Assembly: GCA_964538875.1 (NCBI GenBank)
Contig: CAZIHO010000077.1
Coordinates: 1 to 17,332, forward strand
DNA from: CAZIHO01 sp964538875
GTDB lineage: Bacteria > Pseudomonadota > Gammaproteobacteria > Chromatiales > Chromatiaceae
DNA: 17,332 bases
Direction: 5' to 3'
Part shown: one piece after another, positions 1-6,811 of the stretch
How positions within the stretch are numbered: position 1 is the stretch's first letter
How the letters are laid out: the number at the start of each line of letters is the position of its first letter
Position numbers and translations under genes: made by a program
The notes under the pieces: generated by a model
Seen by the model: only the letters and a program-made list of their open reading frames with translations
Databases searched by the model: none
What the model was told of the DNA's origin: nothing

Positions 1-432
1 CACAAGTAGCCCAACCTGGTCCAGAAACCCTGGTCAAGCCATGCCGCCCACTTATACACAGTGGCCGGCCAGCAGGGACGGAAGGCTGCAACTCCGCGGC
101 AGGTCGCGTCTTTTCGGGTTGAAAAAAACTAATTGGCTGATATGCAAGTTATTTTACCTGTTGAGCAAGCTCTGGCCAGCACCGCAGAAATTGAGTAGGG
201 AGGCGGGGTTGGCACCTCTGTCCCCCAGTTTTCCACGACTTTATCCACAGCCTCGGTGGATAAGAGTCGCTGGGGGCTGGAGTTCTGAAGGAGTGGAGGA
301 TGCATTCCGCCACCAGGCCGGCACGAGGCGCCAAGATCCCTGGGCTCCCCTGACTCGCCCCGCACCCAGGTCCAGATTAGAATAGGGAGCCACCCTCCTT
401 AATTCGGTCAGAACTGAATCCGCCTCGCCCCG
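1..432. other. Non-coding region with DnaA-box-like cluster (possible replication origin or DnaA-regulated promoter)
   Basis: No convincing gene lies here. TTATACACA is at 52-60, TTTTCCACG at 229-237, a perfect E. coli-type DnaA box TTATCCACA at 241-249, and TTATCCACC on the minus strand at 255-263. An AT-rich stretch at about 118-165, in otherwise GC-rich DNA, could serve as an unwinding element. This layout is typical of oriC or of a DnaA-controlled promoter. No dnaA, rpmH, mnmG or parAB gene is visible in the window, so the origin reading is inference. No Shine-Dalgarno sequence is evident just before the ATG at 433. Confidence 0.4.
236..269. repeat. Inverted repeat containing two opposed DnaA-like boxes
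   Basis: The arms CGACTTTATCCAC (236-248) and GTGGATAAGAGTCG (256-269) are complementary except for one extra base in the right arm, with a 7-nt centre. The core TTATCCAC/GTGGATAA is perfect over 8 bp. It could be a protein-binding palindrome or a hairpin. No T-run follows, so an intrinsic terminator is unlikely. Confidence 0.6.
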
Positions 433-1947
433 ATGCAAATCAATCGCCTGATCCGAATCATTCTCGCCCTTGGCATTGCCCTGACCTTTATCCTGACCCT
501 GACTTCGTTGCTGTACCTGACCCGGGCAGCGTTCGACGTTTGGCAATACCTGAGCGACACGCCCCTGTGGTTTTCCGTTAGCTACCTGCTGGGCCTATTT
601 GCCCTGGCATTGGTGGCGGGCTATGCCGTGTTCCGCCTGTTGATGCCGCGCCGGTCAGCAACGCCGCCGCCGGCCCCCCAGGCGACCCCGTTTCTGCCGC
701 CCACCCAAGCCGAGGTGGAGCAACGTCTGGCCAAGGCCGAGGAAGCGGGCGTTGACATCGGACAGGCCCAAGCGGAGTTGGCGCACCTGCGCCAACGCAA
801 GCAGGCCGGACGGGTCCATTTGAGTCTGTACGGCGAAATTTCCAGCGGCAAGTCCTCCCTCATCCGCGCCCTGTTGCCGGATGCCCAGGCCGAGGTGGGC
901 GCCCGGGGCGGCACCACCCGGCGGATCACCGAATATCGCTGGACCACCGCCGCTGGGGATGAACTGGTACTGGCGGACGTACCCGGCACCAACGAGGTGG
1001 GCGAGGAACTGGACGATCTATCCCGGGCCGAGGCCCTGCGCTCCCATTTGGTGCTCTACCTGACCGATGGAGACCTGACCCGCAGCCAGTACAGCGAATT
1101 CCGTAACCTGATGGCCCTGGGCAAACCCTGCATTTTGGTCCTCAATAAGACGGATCGTTACTCCCAGGCGGAACTGGAGATTCTCAAGGCCCAATTACGC
1201 AACCGCATCGGCGACGCCCCCCGGGTTGAGTTGGTGGGCGTGCAGGCCGGGGGTGAACGGGAAATCCTGCGCATCTTGCCGGACGGCGCCGAGGAACTGG
1301 TGACTCGTCCGATTCCGCCCCAAGTAGAGGAGTTGCGGAGTGCCGTGCAGCGGGCCCTGGACGAGGACCCGGCGACCCTGGAACAGTTGCGGGACAGCGC
1401 CGTCTTTACCCTCGCCGCGCGGCGCATCGACACGGCCGAAACCGCGCACCGGCAAACCCAGGCGGAAACCCTCATTACCGATTATTCCCGCAAGGCCATG
1501 CTAGGGGCCATGGCGTCCGTCACCCCCGGCTCGGACCTGCTGATTCAGGGCTATCTAGGTGTCAGCATGGTCAAGGCCCTGTCCGACCTCTACCAGGTAC
1601 CGATTCGCAAGGCGGACCGGGATCGGCTGTTGACCCTGGTCCAGCAACGCACCAGCAATAGCCTGCCCATCATGTTGGCCATCGCCGGCAACGCCTTCAA
1701 GGCCTTCCCCGGCGTAGGCACCGTGGCCGGTGGTTTGATGCATGCGGTCGCCTACGGAATCATTTTCCAAACCTTGGGGCGGGCGCTGGCCCAGTCCTTC
1801 GATTCCCGGGCCGCCCTGCACCCCTTGCAGGTGGCCCAGACCTTCAAGGAGAGCTTGGGTGAAAATCTCGAATTATCTGCTCGAGATATGGCAGAAATTG
1901 CCCTTCGGCTGGTCCGAGAACGCACCGACCGTAAAGCCGCCCCGTGA
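433..1947 (+). CDS. Membrane-anchored Era/dynamin-like GTPase with DUF697-like C-terminus
   Basis: This is a 504-aa P-loop GTPase. Two hydrophobic segments (about residues 8-31 and 46-70) place the N-terminus in the inner membrane, followed by a Pro-rich linker and a charged helix (90-125). G1 is GEISSGKSS (134-142), a candidate G2 Thr is near 161, G3 is DVPG (182-185) and G4 is NKTD (238-241). The C-terminal 345-485 region is rich in Gly/Ala hydrophobic helices resembling the DUF697 membrane-associated domain. The next gene encodes a paralogue that shares the DGDLT and NKxDRY motifs, so the two probably work together. The cellular role is not known; stress or envelope roles have been suggested for related YcjF/YcjX-type proteins. 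The ATG at 433 has no clear ribosome-binding site. Confidence 0.85.
   Translation: MQINRLIRIILALGIALTFILTLTSLLYLTRAAFDVWQYLSDTPLWFSVSYLLGLFALALVAGYAVFRLLMPRRSATPPPAPQATPFLPPTQAEVEQRLAKAEEAGVDIGQAQAELAHLRQRKQAGRVHLSLYGEISSGKSSLIRALLPDAQAEVGARGGTTRRITEYRWTTAAGDELVLADVPGTNEVGEELDDLSRAEALRSHLVLYLTDGDLTRSQYSEFRNLMALGKPCILVLNKTDRYSQAELEILKAQLRNRIGDAPRVELVGVQAGGEREILRILPDGAEELVTRPIPPQVEELRSAVQRALDEDPATLEQLRDSAVFTLAARRIDTAETAHRQTQAETLITDYSRKAMLGAMASVTPGSDLLIQGYLGVSMVKALSDLYQVPIRKADRDRLLTLVQQRTSNSLPIMLAIAGNAFKAFPGVGTVAGGLMHAVAYGIIFQTLGRALAQSFDSRAALHPLQVAQTFKESLGENLELSARDMAEIALRLVRERTDRKAAP
1846..1861 (+). promoter_or_regulatory. Ribosome-binding site and GTG start of the second GTPase, inside the first gene
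   Basis: AAGGAGAG (1846-1853), then 5 nt, then GTG (1859-1861). This strong site decides the start and explains why no ATG fits the conserved N-terminus. Confidence 0.7.
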
Positions 1948-3232
1948 CGGCAACGAGCATCTGCAACTAGCCCAGGAGTCCCTGCGGGACCTGCTGGACG
2001 ACCCCCGGGTGCCCGCCGAAGTGCGGGATTCCCTGGCCGGCGACTACGCCCAGGTCCAGGTCATGCTGGACAAGTTGGAACAGGGCCATATCCACATTGC
2101 CGCCGTGGGCCGGGTCAGCGTCGGCAAGTCCGCGACCCTGAATGCCCTACTGGGCGAGGACCGCTTCAGCACCAGCCCCCTGCATGGGGAGACCAAGCAG
2201 GCCCAGTTCGGCCACTGGCAGGAATATCAAAGCGGTGGTGTGTTCCTGATCGACACCCCAGGCCTCAACGAGGTGGACGGTGAATCCCGGGAGCGCCTGG
2301 CCCACGAGGTGGCGGCCCGTGCGGACCTGGTGCTATTCGTGGTGGATGGGGATCTGACCGAGAGCGAGATCCGCGCCCTGCGTACCCTGCAAAGCCACCG
2401 CCGGCCCATTTTGCTGGTCTTCAACAAGGTGGACCGCTACACCCAGCGGGACCGCCAGGTGTTGTTGGACGCCCTGCACACCCATACCGCCGGCTGGGTG
2501 GACCCCAAGGACATCGTCTGCATCAGCGCCCGGCCTGCCGAGCGCCTGGTGATCCGGGTCGATGAGCAGGGCGAAGAACACGAGGAACTGCGACAGCCCC
2601 GCGCCGACGTGGGCCTGTTGCGGGAGCGCCTGTGGGAACTATTGGAGGCGGAGGGTAAGACCTTGGCGGCCCTCAATGCGTCCCTGTTTGCTTCGGACCT
2701 GAGCGATCAGGTGGGCCGGCGCATTTTGGAAGTCAAGCGCACCCTGGGCGAACGGGTGATCCGCACCTACTGCGTCGCCAAGGGCGTGGCGGTAGCCCTC
2801 AACCCGGTGCCGGTGGCCGACTTGCTGGCGGCGGTGGCGGTGGACGTGAGCATGGTTATGCACCTGTCCAACTTCTACGGCTTGCCTCTGTCCAAGGGAG
2901 AAGCCGGCTCCCTGATCCGCACCGTATTTGCCCAGATGGCCATCCTGATGGGCGCCACCTGGGTGATCCATATTTTCTCCAGCCTGCTCAAGCTGGGTAC
3001 CGGCGGACTTTCGGCGCTGGTGATGGGCGGTGCCCAGGGGGCAGTCGCCTATTACAGCACCTATATTGTCGGCCAGGTGGCGGAGCAGTACCTGGCCAGC
3101 GGCAAATCCTGGGGTGACGGCGGTCCCAAGCAGGTGGTACAGGAGATTCTGGATGGACTCGACCGCCAATCCATACTCGCCCAAGCCCGGAACGACATCG
3201 CGGACCGGCTACGCGCCGCCCGCCTGGGCTGA
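1859..3232 (+). CDS. Second DUF697-like GTPase, paralogue of the upstream gene
   Basis: The frame is open from 1742, but the best start is the GTG at 1859. It sits 5 nt after an AAGGAGAG ribosome-binding site (1846-1853) and gives 457 aa. This places the start 89 nt inside the upstream GTPase gene, suggesting translational coupling. G1 is GRVSVGKSA (84-92), G3 is DTPG (132-135) and G4 is NKVD (189-192). Unlike its partner it has no N-terminal membrane segments. Its C-terminal third has Gly/Ala-rich hydrophobic stretches of DUF697 type, which should associate with the membrane. DGDLT and NKVDRY match the upstream protein, indicating an old duplication. A paired or heteromeric GTPase system is the natural inference; substrate and role are unknown. 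Confidence 0.85.
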   Translation: MKISNYLLEIWQKLPFGWSENAPTVKPPRDGNEHLQLAQESLRDLLDDPRVPAEVRDSLAGDYAQVQVMLDKLEQGHIHIAAVGRVSVGKSATLNALLGEDRFSTSPLHGETKQAQFGHWQEYQSGGVFLIDTPGLNEVDGESRERLAHEVAARADLVLFVVDGDLTESEIRALRTLQSHRRPILLVFNKVDRYTQRDRQVLLDALHTHTAGWVDPKDIVCISARPAERLVIRVDEQGEEHEELRQPRADVGLLRERLWELLEAEGKTLAALNASLFASDLSDQVGRRILEVKRTLGERVIRTYCVAKGVAVALNPVPVADLLAAVAVDVSMVMHLSNFYGLPLSKGEAGSLIRTVFAQMAILMGATWVIHIFSSLLKLGTGGLSALVMGGAQGAVAYYSTYIVGQVAEQYLASGKSWGDGGPKQVVQEILDGLDRQSILAQARNDIADRLRAARLG

Positions 3233-3247
3233 ACGGACCCCAGTTGA

Positions 3248-3751
3248 ATGGACACCTTGATGCCCGACTCCCTTAACTTTGATCTGGTGTTGGCGTCGCC
3301 AGTGGGGCCCCTGGGTCTGGTCCTGCGGGGGGAGCGGGTGAGGCGCTTGTGCTTTCTACCCGCCGGTACACCCTGCAAAGAACCCGGCACTGCCCAAGCG
3401 CTGGAGGTGGCGCGGCAACTGGGCGCCTATTTCCAGGATCCGGCCCAACCGCTGGCATTGCCCCTGGACCTTGGAGGAACGCCGTTTCAGCAGCGGGTCT
3501 GGGATCTGCTGCGGGGCATTCCCGCTGGCCAGACCCTCACCTATGGGGAGGCGGCAGCCCTGTTGGGCAGCGGTCCCCGGGCCGTGGGCGGCGCCTGCCG
3601 GGCCAACCCCTGTCCGTTGCTGGTGCCTTGCCATCGCATCGTGGGCGCACGGGGACCAGGCGGGTTCGCCGGCGCCCGGCATGGCGCCTGGCTGGCCATC
3701 AAATCCTGGCTCTTGGAGCACGAGGCGGGCGCCAACCGGCCGCGACCATGA
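3248..3751 (+). CDS. ogt: Methylated-DNA--protein-cysteine methyltransferase (Ogt/MGMT type)
   Basis: The suicide repair enzyme removes the alkyl group from O6-alkylguanine (and O4-alkylthymine) in DNA by transferring it to its own cysteine. The 167-aa length matches single-domain Ogt. The active-site motif is PCHRI with the acceptor Cys at 128. Upstream are the helix-turn-helix region (TYGEAAALLG, 98-107) and RAVGGACRANP (111-121), containing the usual Arg finger and Asn. The C-terminal WLLEHE is also typical of the family. There is no AdaA or AlkA fusion, so this is not the regulatory Ada protein. It begins 15 nt after the GTPase stop and its TGA overlaps the murI ATG (ATGA). A second ATG at 3260 is an alternative start. 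Confidence 0.93.
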   Translation: MDTLMPDSLNFDLVLASPVGPLGLVLRGERVRRLCFLPAGTPCKEPGTAQALEVARQLGAYFQDPAQPLALPLDLGGTPFQQRVWDLLRGIPAGQTLTYGEAAALLGSGPRAVGGACRANPCPLLVPCHRIVGARGPGGFAGARHGAWLAIKSWLLEHEAGANRPRP

Positions 3752-4533
3752 TCGGCATCTTCGATTCCGGCCTGGGCGGCTTGTCGGTCCTAGCCGCTGT
3801 CGCCCGGTCCCTGCCCAGCGCCGACCTGATTTATCTGGCGGACACCGCCCAGGTGCCCTACGGCGACAAGCCGGACGGCTTCATCCGGGCCCGGGTGCTG
3901 GACATCGGCCAGCATCTGGTAGAGAGGGGTTGCCGGCTGCTGGTGGTCGCCTGCAACACCGCCACGGCGGCGGCGGTGGAGGACCTGCGCCGTCAGGTGC
4001 CCGGCATTCCGGTGGTGGGCGTGGAACCCGGCGTCAAACCGGCGGCGGCGGCATCCGCCAGCGGCCGCATCGCCGTGTTAGCCACCGAATCCACCGCCCG
4101 CAGCCAGCGGCTGGCCCAGTTGATCCGCGCCCACGGCACCCAGGTCAAGGTACGGGTGGAAGCCTGCCCCGGCTGGGCGACCCGGGTCGAGACCCTGCAT
4201 CTCGACGGCCCGGAATTCCTGGCGGAAGCCCGCTCCAAGGTGGAATCTCTGCTGGCGGAAGGCACCGATCAAATCGTCCTTGGCTGCACCCATTACAGTT
4301 TTCTCATGCCGGTGCTGGCTCCGCTGGTGAACGGCCGCGCCCAACTGGTGGAAGTGGCGGACGCGGTGGCGCGCCAAGTGGCCCGCTTGGCCGGCCCGGC
4401 GGCCGAGGGCGCCGGCCGCCTGGACTTACTCGCTACCGCCCGCCCGGACCAGTTACGGGCGGCACTGCCCCGCTTGGGGCTCGCCTGGCTGGCGGACCGG
4501 CGCGGCGAACTCGCCGGACTGCCCCTGCCCTAG
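3748..4533 (+). CDS. murI: Glutamate racemase
   Basis: A cytoplasmic, cofactor-independent racemase that makes D-glutamate for peptidoglycan. The 261-aa length is normal. FDSGLGG at the N-terminus provides the catalytic-site Asp6. The two catalytic cysteines are in ACNTAT (Cys69) and LGCTHY (Cys180, with His182). The ADTAQVPYGDK segment (31-41) is the usual substrate loop. The frame is open further upstream, but the ATG at 3748 begins exactly at the conserved MIGIFDSG and overlaps the preceding stop as ATGA, which suggests translational coupling. Its stop codon overlaps that of the convergent gene at 4530. Confidence 0.95.
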   Translation: MIGIFDSGLGGLSVLAAVARSLPSADLIYLADTAQVPYGDKPDGFIRARVLDIGQHLVERGCRLLVVACNTATAAAVEDLRRQVPGIPVVGVEPGVKPAAAASASGRIAVLATESTARSQRLAQLIRAHGTQVKVRVEACPGWATRVETLHLDGPEFLAEARSKVESLLAEGTDQIVLGCTHYSFLMPVLAPLVNGRAQLVEVADAVARQVARLAGPAAEGAGRLDLLATARPDQLRAALPRLGLAWLADRRGELAGLPLP

Positions 4534-5399
4534 GACGCCAGCTCCGCGAAGCTGGCCCGCAGGCCCAGTTCCAAGTCCGGATAGAGCAGTTCCACGCCCA
4601 ACAACTCCCGCAACTTGTCATTGCGGATGCGCCGGGATTCCCGCAAATAGGACAACATGCCCGGCGATAAGCGTTCTGCCGCCTCCGCCAGGGAAATCTT
4701 GGGCGCCCGGGATAATCCGGCTAGATCCGCCACCCGGTCGAAGTAATCCGCCATGGTGCTGGGCTGGCCATCGCACACATTGATGATTTCGCCGGTCAGG
4801 GGCCGTTCCAGGGCCGCCAGGCAGATCCGGGCTAAATCGTCCACATGGATGCGGTTGGTGAAGGGCGCCTCTCCGGCCCCCACGATGGGTAGGCCCTGAC
4901 GCAGCCGGGACAGGGGCAGATAGCCAGGTCCATAGATACCGGCCACCCGTAAAATCGCCCATTCACCGCCGCTGGCCACCGCCCAGTCCCGCACTTGTCG
5001 TTCTGCGTCCAAGCGCCGCAGCGACCGGTCTGCGGTGGCGGCGGTGGGTTGGGTTTCGTCGATCCAGGCACCTCTGCAGTCCCCATAGACGCCGCTGGTG
5101 CTGATGTACACCAACCGGCGGGGCTGGCCGTCCCGGTGAAAGGCCTCCAACACCCGGCCCAGGCGCGGGTCCTCCTGGCCCGCCTCCGGGGGCGGCACCA
5201 GATACAGCACCGTGTCAGCCCGGCTCGGCAAGGGTGGCGGCAGCCCCTGGTCCAGATCTGCCAGTATCATTGGAATGCCCTGCCCGCCCAGGTCGGCCAT
5301 CGCCTCTGGGCGGCGCACCAATCCCCAGGGAGCCCCGCCTTGGGCTAGGCTTAGGGCAGCGACCCGGCGCCCCAGGGCCCCGTATCCGATGATCAGCAT
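4530..5399 (-). CDS. NAD(P)-dependent SDR/epimerase-like protein (YeeZ-like)
   Basis: A 289-aa extended-SDR-fold protein. The Rossmann motif GYGALG is at 5-10, and YISTSGVYGD (98-107) and AGIYGPG resemble nucleotide-sugar epimerases and the YeeZ group. The canonical YxxxK dyad is absent: where epimerases have YxxxK this protein reads RSLRRLDAE, so the catalytic chemistry is uncertain. The start was set at the ATG at 5399 because it begins right at the Rossmann strand and has AAGGA 8 nt upstream; the frame extends to 5486 without family-like sequence. It converges on murI with overlapping stops and diverges from the flavin reductase gene. Substrate unknown. Confidence 0.85.
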   Translation of the reverse strand: MLIIGYGALGRRVAALSLAQGGAPWGLVRRPEAMADLGGQGIPMILADLDQGLPPPLPSRADTVLYLVPPPEAGQEDPRLGRVLEAFHRDGQPRRLVYISTSGVYGDCRGAWIDETQPTAATADRSLRRLDAERQVRDWAVASGGEWAILRVAGIYGPGYLPLSRLRQGLPIVGAGEAPFTNRIHVDDLARICLAALERPLTGEIINVCDGQPSTMADYFDRVADLAGLSRAPKISLAEAAERLSPGMLSYLRESRRIRNDKLRELLGVELLYPDLELGLRASFAELAS

Positions 5400-5433
5400 C
5401 TGTCGATTCCTTGTCTCGGGTCGGCGGCCGGGC

Positions 5434-5461
5434 TTGACCGTCGCCGGTTTGTTGTCACAAT
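5434..5461 (+). promoter_or_regulatory. Candidate sigma70-type promoter for the flavin reductase gene
   Basis: -35 TTGACC (5434-5439), 16-bp spacer, -10 CACAAT (5456-5461, 4 of 6 matches). It lies in the 160-bp divergent region between the SDR gene and the reductase and would leave a leader of about 90 nt. The -10 match is only moderate. Confidence 0.35.
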
Positions 5462-5559
5462 GCGGCCTCGCGACCCAGCCACCCACGGTGGTGCCCAGGG
5501 CTGCAGGAGTCGAGCCGGCTCCATACAGCGTTACCCTAGTCTATCTGGCAGTCAATACC

Positions 5560-6582
5560 ATGAGTTTTCTCGTCCACATTCAACCCGGCGACCTGGAATT
5601 TACCGTGGAACCTGGGGAAACCGTCCTGGACGCCGCCCTGCGCCAGCGCATCGGCTTACCCTATAGCTGCCGTGGCGGCACCTGCGGAAGTTGTGTCGGT
5701 GACCTGCTGGCCGGCACGGTGGTGTATCCCAGCGGCACACCGGACGCCTTGACCGGCCTGGGGCCCCAAGCCTGCGCCCTATGCCAGGCGGTTCCTACCG
5801 CAGACCTGACGTGCCGGTTGGACAGCCTGAACCGCCAGTCCGCCCACGCGCCGCGCATCCTGCCGTGCCGGGTCGAGGGGGTCGATCACCTGAATCACGA
5901 CGTAGCGCGACTCTATCTCAAGCTGCCGGACGGCCAGCGCCTGCCGTTCCAAGCGGGCCAGTACCTGGACTTTTTGCTCAAGGACGGCCAACGACGCGCC
6001 TTTTCCATCGCCAATCCGCCCCATGACGACGCTCTGATCGAATTACACATTCGTCATGTGCCCGGCGGAGCCTTCACCGATTATGTGTTCGAGCAACTGC
6101 ATACCAAGGAAATTCTGCGCATCCAGGCGCCCCTGGGACGCTTCACCCTAGTGGAACCCGAAGGGCGCCCCCTGCTGTTCCTGGCCGGCGGGACGGGTTT
6201 CGCGCCCATCAAGGGTATGCTGGAACAATTGTTTTTCTCGCACGTGCGCTGCACCAAACTGCTGTACTGGGGGGTACGCGCCCGGCGCGATCTCTATTTG
6301 CCGGACCTGCCCAAGACCTGGGCCAGCGAACAAGCGGGCTTTCGCTATGTGCCGGTCCTGTCGGAACCAGACCCGGATTGGGACGGCCGCACCGGCTTTG
6401 TCCACCAGGCGGTAATGGACGACCTCGCGGATCTGAGCCATTTCGACATCTACATGGCGGGGCCGCCGGTGATGGTACATGCCGCCCGGGACAACTTCAT
6501 CGCCGCCGGCGCCGACCCGGCGCGTATGTTCTCGGATGCCTTTGAATACGCTCCCAAACCACCCAAGGAGCCCCTTACCTAG
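5560..6582 (+). CDS. 2Fe-2S ferredoxin-fused FAD/NAD(P)H reductase (CDP-6-deoxy-glucoseen reductase-like)
   Basis: A 340-aa electron-transfer protein. The N-terminal plant-type ferredoxin domain has CRGGTCGSC (Cys37, 42, 45) and Cys75 for one 2Fe-2S cluster. The FAD-binding barrel contains RAFSIANP (147-154). The NAD(P) domain has FLAGGTGFAPIKGM (207-220) and the MAGPPVMV motif (299-306). This order matches AscD/RfbI-type glucoseen reductases and also phenol or methane monooxygenase reductase components. No dehydratase or oxygenase partner is adjacent, so the electron acceptor is unknown. The frame runs open from 5212, but the ATG at 5560 starts directly at the ferredoxin domain; no good ribosome-binding site precedes it. 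Confidence 0.88.
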   Translation: MSFLVHIQPGDLEFTVEPGETVLDAALRQRIGLPYSCRGGTCGSCVGDLLAGTVVYPSGTPDALTGLGPQACALCQAVPTADLTCRLDSLNRQSAHAPRILPCRVEGVDHLNHDVARLYLKLPDGQRLPFQAGQYLDFLLKDGQRRAFSIANPPHDDALIELHIRHVPGGAFTDYVFEQLHTKEILRIQAPLGRFTLVEPEGRPLLFLAGGTGFAPIKGMLEQLFFSHVRCTKLLYWGVRARRDLYLPDLPKTWASEQAGFRYVPVLSEPDPDWDGRTGFVHQAVMDDLADLSHFDIYMAGPPVMVHAARDNFIAAGADPARMFSDAFEYAPKPPKEPLT

Positions 6583-6627
6583 AGTTGCCGCGCCCCGCCC
6601 ATGAATCCACGCGGGTGTCGCCGGAGC

Positions 6628-6669
6628 CCCGCGCCCGCGCCGCTAAGATTTCGCAAAAATGGGCGCGGG
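6628..6669 (+). repeat. Perfect 9-bp inverted repeat in the mgtE leader
   Basis: CCCGCGCCC (6628-6636) and GGGCGCGGG (6661-6669) are separated by 24 nt. CGCGGG at 6610-6615 can pair instead with 6628-6633, so two stems are mutually exclusive. This is in the 229-nt gap before mgtE. GC-rich DNA yields such pairs by chance, so a regulatory role is only a suggestion. Confidence 0.35.
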
Positions 6670-6811
6670 AACCTGGCTGCCCCGCTTGGAAAGCGTAAAA
6701 TGCGCCTCCAGCCGGGATCCCTAGCCTAACTCCCCTACCCGCCTCCGGCCCGTGGATCTGCGCCGGATTCCGGTGTTGGGACGGTCAACCACGAATTCAA
6801 GGTCCATTTGC

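Noticed and set aside
41..385. 114-codon plus-strand open frame in the first 430 bases
   Set aside because: Low-complexity translation with no family pattern, no ribosome-binding site, and it runs across the DnaA-box cluster.
3349..3747. Upstream extension of the murI frame
   Set aside because: It lies inside ogt in another frame, and the conserved MIGIFDSG begins at 3748.
3471..4670. Long plus-strand frame of 399 codons overlapping ogt and murI
   Set aside because: Gly/Pro/Arg-rich translation typical of an out-of-frame reading of GC-rich coding DNA; both genes beneath it are certain.
6583..6811. M-box magnesium riboswitch upstream of mgtE
   Set aside because: The conserved M-box core could not be recognised; only GC-rich inverted repeats are present.
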